NCBI GenBank assembly: GCA_025465405.1
Contig: JAODNL010000586.1
Coordinates: 1 to 9,106 of the forward strand
DNA length: 9,106 bases
Direction of reading: 5' to 3'
Origin: Pseudonocardiales bacterium
GTDB taxonomy: Bacteria > Actinomycetota > Actinomycetes > Mycobacteriales > Jatrophihabitantaceae
Position numbers and translations under genes: made by a program. Shown here in pieces: positions 6,611 through 9,106 of the stretch (within the stretch, counting starts at the first letter, position 1; the number at the start of each line of letters is the position of its first letter). Below the pieces are notes generated by a model. It searched no databases. It was not told the DNA's origin and was given only the letters and a program-made list of their open reading frames with translations.

Positions 6611-6940
6611 TCAGCCCGGTTCGGCTACCGCCATCTCGCCGAGGAGCGACCAGTCGTCCTGCGGCACGGTCATGTTCACGATGCGCGGCGTCTCCGCAAG
6701 GTAGGGCGGCAAGTCTCTCCGCGCGGCCGTGAAATGCGCGGACTGGACATGCGCCGCGCCCGCGTCGTCGCGGAAGGCCTCGACCAGCACGTACTCGGTC
6801 GGATCGTCGAGACTGCGCGACCAGTCAAACCACAGGCAGCCCGGCTCGGCCCTGGTTGCCTCGGTGAAAGCGCGCGAGATGGTGGGCCATTCGTCCGCGT
6901 GCTCGGGCAGGATCCGGAACTTCGCGGTTATGAAGATCAT
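6611..6940 (-). CDS. ABM-fold antibiotic biosynthesis monooxygenase / quinol monooxygenase-like protein
   Basis: This is a 109-residue protein with the dimeric ferredoxin-like ABM fold, shared by cofactor-independent monooxygenases such as YgiN (quinol oxidation) and ActVA-Orf6. Recognisable features are the opening strand MIFITAKFRILPEHADEW, the helix FTEATRAEPGCLWFDW (about 25-40), the strand TEYVLVEAFRD, and the AHVQSAHFTAA helix that usually carries the conserved His. These are standard for the family and give no specific substrate. The start at 6940 is supported by GGGGAG five bases upstream; an upstream in-frame start at 7009 would add 23 residues with no family similarity. The gene converges on the FUSC gene, with 26 bases between the stops and no clear terminator. 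Its promoter region is shared with the repeat-containing gap to the right. Function as a monooxygenase is inferred; some ABM proteins have no proven activity. Confidence 0.85.
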   Translation of the reverse strand: MIFITAKFRILPEHADEWPTISRAFTEATRAEPGCLWFDWSRSLDDPTEYVLVEAFRDDAGAAHVQSAHFTAARRDLPPYLAETPRIVNMTVPQDDWSLLGEMAVAEPG

Positions 6941-7060
6941 CGAGCTCCCCAGATCAGACAGCAACCTGTCCGCGATGCTAGCCGGTGCGCGCAGGCGGCA
7001 CTCGGCCAATTTGCCGGCTCATCAGTGCGCACGCTCCGGGATGCGGTGCGTCGTCATCAG

Positions 7061-7118
7061 TCGGAGTCTGCCCGCACATCCGCACGGGGAATCGCGCACG
7101 GATGCGGGCAGACTCCGA
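7061..7118. repeat. Inverted half-unit forming a long hairpin with the first tandem repeat
   Basis: Positions 7061-7076 are the exact reverse complement of 7103-7118, a 16-bp perfect stem. After a 2-base bulge (7077-7078), TCCG (7079-7082) can also pair with CGGA (7099-7102). The left arm is therefore an inverted copy of about half of the 46-bp unit that is repeated directly to the right. Confidence 0.85.
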
Positions 7119-7302
7119 TCCGCCCGCGGAGCACAGTCGGCGCACGGATGCGGGCAGACTCCGATCCGCTCACGGAGCACGGTCGGCGCACGGATGCGGG
7201 CAGACTCCGATCCGCTCGCCGAGCACGGTCGGCGCACGGACGCGGGCAGACTCCGATCCGCTCGCGGAGCACAGTCGGCGCACGGACGCGGGCAGACTCC
7301 GA
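7094..7302. repeat. 46-bp tandem repeat array, four full units plus a partial fifth
   Basis: Units lie at 7094-7139, 7140-7185, 7186-7231 and 7232-7277, with a partial unit at 7278-7302 that keeps the first 25 bases. The four full units differ at only five positions (10, 31, 33, 35 and 42 of the unit). Each starts GCGCACGGA, contains GCGGGCAGACTCCGATCCG, and ends near GAGCAC-R-GTCG. Within a unit CTCCG and CGGAG can pair. Because 46 is not a multiple of three the array reads in a different frame in each unit, so it is not protein-coding, although stop-free frames cross it. It resembles a minisatellite of the MIRU/VNTR kind. Confidence 0.95.
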
Positions 7303-7534
7303 CTGGCCGGCAATGACCCCGTGCGGCGGCACATCAACGCCTCGGCACCTCGGCACCTCAAGTCCTACTGGGCGAGACGTGCTCGAGTCGCGCCAGGCAT
7401 TTGCCGATTGACTGCGGTCGTGGCGACGATGACCGCGTACCGCCGCCAACGCGTGAGTCCGGTGACGGTGCCGGTCGCGTGGTCGTCACCATGAGGTTGA
7501 GAACAGCGAGATCCACCCGAAGGAGAGCACGCGC
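7303..7534. other. Remainder of the intergenic region upstream of the aldo/keto reductase
   Basis: This is the non-repetitive right part of the 594-bp divergent gap. It holds a short CTCGGCAC direct doublet near 7340-7356 and a TTGACT (7408-7413) that could be a -35 box, but no matching -10 is evident. A 15-codon Arg-rich frame at 7491-7538 ends on the reductase start. I see no other gene in it. AGGAG (7521-7525) is the reductase ribosome binding site. Confidence 0.5.
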
Positions 7535-8521
7535 ATGATGATTCCGGCACGCACACTTGGCGGGCTTTCGGTCGGTGCGATCGGTCTGGGCTGCATGAGC
7601 TTCGCTCCGGTCTACGGCGGCGTGGACGATCTCGACCCGACGAGCGTCGTCCTGTCCGCCGTTGACCACGGCGTCATGCTCGACACCGCCGACGGTTACG
7701 GCGACAGCGAAGTTCTCATCGGCGAGGCCATCCGCGCGCGACCCCGTGATCAGGTTGTCATCGCGAGCAAGTTCGGCATCGTGTCAGGACCCCGACCTGG
7801 ACGGCCCGCGGTCGTCAACGGCACGCCCGAGTACGTGCGGGCCTCGGTCAAGCGGTCCCTCCAGCGGCTGCGTACCGACTACATCGACCTCTACTACCAG
7901 CACCGAGCGGACGAGAACGTGCCCATCGAGGAGACCGTCGGCGCCATGGCCGAACTCGTCTCGTCGGGAGAGGTGCGTTTCCTCGGCTTGTCGGAGGCGT
8001 CCGTGGACACGATTCGCCGCGCCGCGAGCGTCCATCCGATCGCGGCGGTCCAGAGCGAATGGTCGCTGTGGAGCCGAGACATCGAACGCGCGGTCGTGCC
8101 GGCGTGCCGCGAACTCGGAATCGGCCTGGTCGCGTTCAGTCCGCTGGGTCGCGGCATGCTCACCGGGACGGTGACCTCGCGCGAGCAGTTCGGAGAGCAC
8201 GACCTGCGCCGAATCCATCCCCGCTTCACTGCAGAAACCTTTCCTGCCAACCTCGCGACCGTCGACGTCGTGCGGGACATCGCGAGTAGGCACGACGCGA
8301 CGCCTGGACAGGTCGCACTCGCCTGGTTGCTGGCCAAGGGTGCGGACGTCGTACCTATCCCGGGAACGAAACACGTCCACTACCTCGAGGACAACCTCGG
8401 CGCCGCCGGCATCGAGTTGTCCGAGGCCGACCTCGGCCGTCTCGACGCGCTGACCGCGTCAGGTGACCGGGCGATCGATCCGACGTTCATCTACCGCACC
8501 ACGCCGCCGATGCCTCGCTGA
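7535..8521 (+). CDS. Aldo/keto reductase
   Basis: This is a soluble NADP(H)-dependent oxidoreductase of the aldo/keto reductase superfamily, a TIM-barrel enzyme of 328 residues, the typical length. It begins with the usual hairpin and cofactor strand (RTLGGLSVGAIGLGCMSFAPVYGG). The catalytic tetrad is complete: Asp50 and Tyr55 in LDTADGYG, Lys79 in ASKFG, and His123 in YYQHRAD. Later family motifs include GEVRFLGLSEAS, AVQSEWSLWSR, GLVAFSPLGRGMLTG, and the cofactor-binding VPIPGTKHVHYLEDNLGA near the C-terminus. The pattern fits the AKR group often annotated as pyridoxal reductase-like or general aldehyde reductases; the substrate cannot be read from sequence. AGGAG (7521-7525) lies nine bases before ATG 7535; a second ATG follows directly. 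A short Arg-rich frame overlaps the start by ATGA. The gene converges on the DUF1931 gene, with 12 bases between the stops. Confidence 0.93.
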   Translation: MMIPARTLGGLSVGAIGLGCMSFAPVYGGVDDLDPTSVVLSAVDHGVMLDTADGYGDSEVLIGEAIRARPRDQVVIASKFGIVSGPRPGRPAVVNGTPEYVRASVKRSLQRLRTDYIDLYYQHRADENVPIEETVGAMAELVSSGEVRFLGLSEASVDTIRRAASVHPIAAVQSEWSLWSRDIERAVVPACRELGIGLVAFSPLGRGMLTGTVTSREQFGEHDLRRIHPRFTAETFPANLATVDVVRDIASRHDATPGQVALAWLLAKGADVVPIPGTKHVHYLEDNLGAAGIELSEADLGRLDALTASGDRAIDPTFIYRTTPPMPR

Positions 8522-8533
8522 GGGCCAGAGACG

Positions 8534-8983
8534 TCAGAGCAGCAGGTTGAAGACACGGATGACCCGACTCCACGCCTTCGAGCCCGGATTGGTGTCTTTG
8601 GGATCGATGATCGTGAAGCACCTGGCCAGGGCCAGCGTCAATCCGCCGGCAACCTCGATCAGGCGCGGGTCGACCTCATCCGAGAGGGCGAGATCGATCG
8701 GGGGCCGGGCGGCTATCCGCGCGAGGATAGGTTTGCTGTCCACCTCGGCATCCAGCTTCTTGAAGGCGTGCATCGACTCCTGAAGCCCCTTGGTGATGGG
8801 CAGGTCCCACGGCTGGATGACGTCGCGGTTGTTCGCCTTCGCCCGCGCACCGGCGATCAGCACCATGTCGTAGACCTTGTCCGCGACGAAGTCCTGGTAC
8901 CGCGTCAGGTCGCTCTCGTCGACATTCAATCCCGCGGCTACGCGAAAGAATCGCTTGAACCTGGTCTCACCGGCAACGTCCAC
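8534..8983 (-). CDS. DUF1931 family bacterial double-histone-fold protein
   Basis: This is a 149-residue member of DUF1931, a bacterial family whose structures (for example Aquifex aq_328) show two histone folds in one chain, resembling a fused archaeal histone dimer. The first fold covers about residues 7-70: FKRFFRVAAGLNVDESDL, a long helix through YQDFVADKVYDMVLIAGARAKANN, then RDVIQPWDLPITKGLQE, where Arg53-Asp54 and the following loop resemble the RxT-loop/helix-3 region of archaeal histones. The second fold (about 80-149) includes PPIDLALSDEVDPRL and GGLTLALARCFTIIDP, ending in the conserved VFNLLL. I recall near-identical blocks in Streptomyces homologues. GTG 8983 is preferred to GTG 9001 because GGAG lies five bases upstream and it aligns with homologous starts. 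A TAGGCT at 9051-9056 (minus strand) could be its -10 box. DNA binding is plausible from the fold but is not established for most DUF1931 proteins. Confidence 0.9.
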   Translation of the reverse strand: MDVAGETRFKRFFRVAAGLNVDESDLTRYQDFVADKVYDMVLIAGARAKANNRDVIQPWDLPITKGLQESMHAFKKLDAEVDSKPILARIAARPPIDLALSDEVDPRLIEVAGGLTLALARCFTIIDPKDTNPGSKAWSRVIRVFNLLL

Positions 8984-9106
8984 GTCTGCTCCGGTCTGCA
9001 CTCAACGGCTGTGCGCACGGACACGGTTTCGGTGTGCGACCTGTGTTTGAAGCCTAGCCCCGCGCGTGATGCGCGTCTCCTGAGATCCGGAGGTGGGGCA
9101 TCCGTT

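Noticed and set aside
7094..7302. A CRISPR array
   Set aside because: The supposed spacers (about 17 bases between the most conserved blocks) are nearly identical to one another, units abut directly, and there are no cas genes.
6729..7494. Plus-strand open frames of 169-225 codons across the tandem repeats
   Set aside because: They arise because the repeat lacks stop codons; a 46-bp period changes frame at every unit, part of the frames is antisense to the ABM gene, and the products resemble no protein family.
9061..9075. Small hairpin CGCGC-GTGAT-GCGCG upstream of the DUF1931 gene
   Set aside because: Five base pairs of alternating G and C are expected by chance at this base composition, and nothing in position or flanks marks it as functional.

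Overview
The window looks like a piece of a high-GC actinobacterial chromosome. G/C dominates third codon positions, GTG starts are frequent, several genes appear to be leaderless, and two protein families (a MalR-type LacI repressor and a DUF1931 histone-fold protein) closely match forms I know from Streptomyces and its relatives. I cannot name the genus from the sequence. There are no tRNA or rRNA genes, transposases, phage genes or CRISPR arrays.

Layout. Positions 1-3701 (minus strand) hold a maltose/alpha-glucoside utilisation locus. In transcription order it reads: a MalR-like repressor, a 188-bp gap with a promoter, a GH13 alpha-glucosidase, then, 2 nt later, a sugar ABC transporter binding lipoprotein that runs off the left edge. 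Permease genes probably follow outside the window. Both promoters of this locus carry the same 9-mer, TGCAAGACC, placed where a repressor would block transcription. Positions 3778-4138 hold a tiny KTSC-domain gene bracketed by two copies of a 48-bp imperfect palindrome. Positions 4242-6584 (plus) encode a large FUSC-family membrane protein. It converges on a small ABM-fold monooxygenase (6611-6940, minus).

The 594-bp divergent gap 6941-7534 holds the most unusual DNA: four complete and one partial 46-bp tandem units (7094-7302), preceded by an inverted half-unit (7061-7085) that could form a long hairpin with the first unit. An aldo/keto reductase follows (7535-8521, plus). It converges on a DUF1931 double-histone-fold protein (8534-8983, minus).

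The sugar genes form a coherent import, hydrolysis and repression module. The remaining genes are single transcription units with no evident shared pathway. I found no clear multi-gene novel system. The best leads are the two repeat families, the shared operator candidate and the bacterial histone-fold protein.
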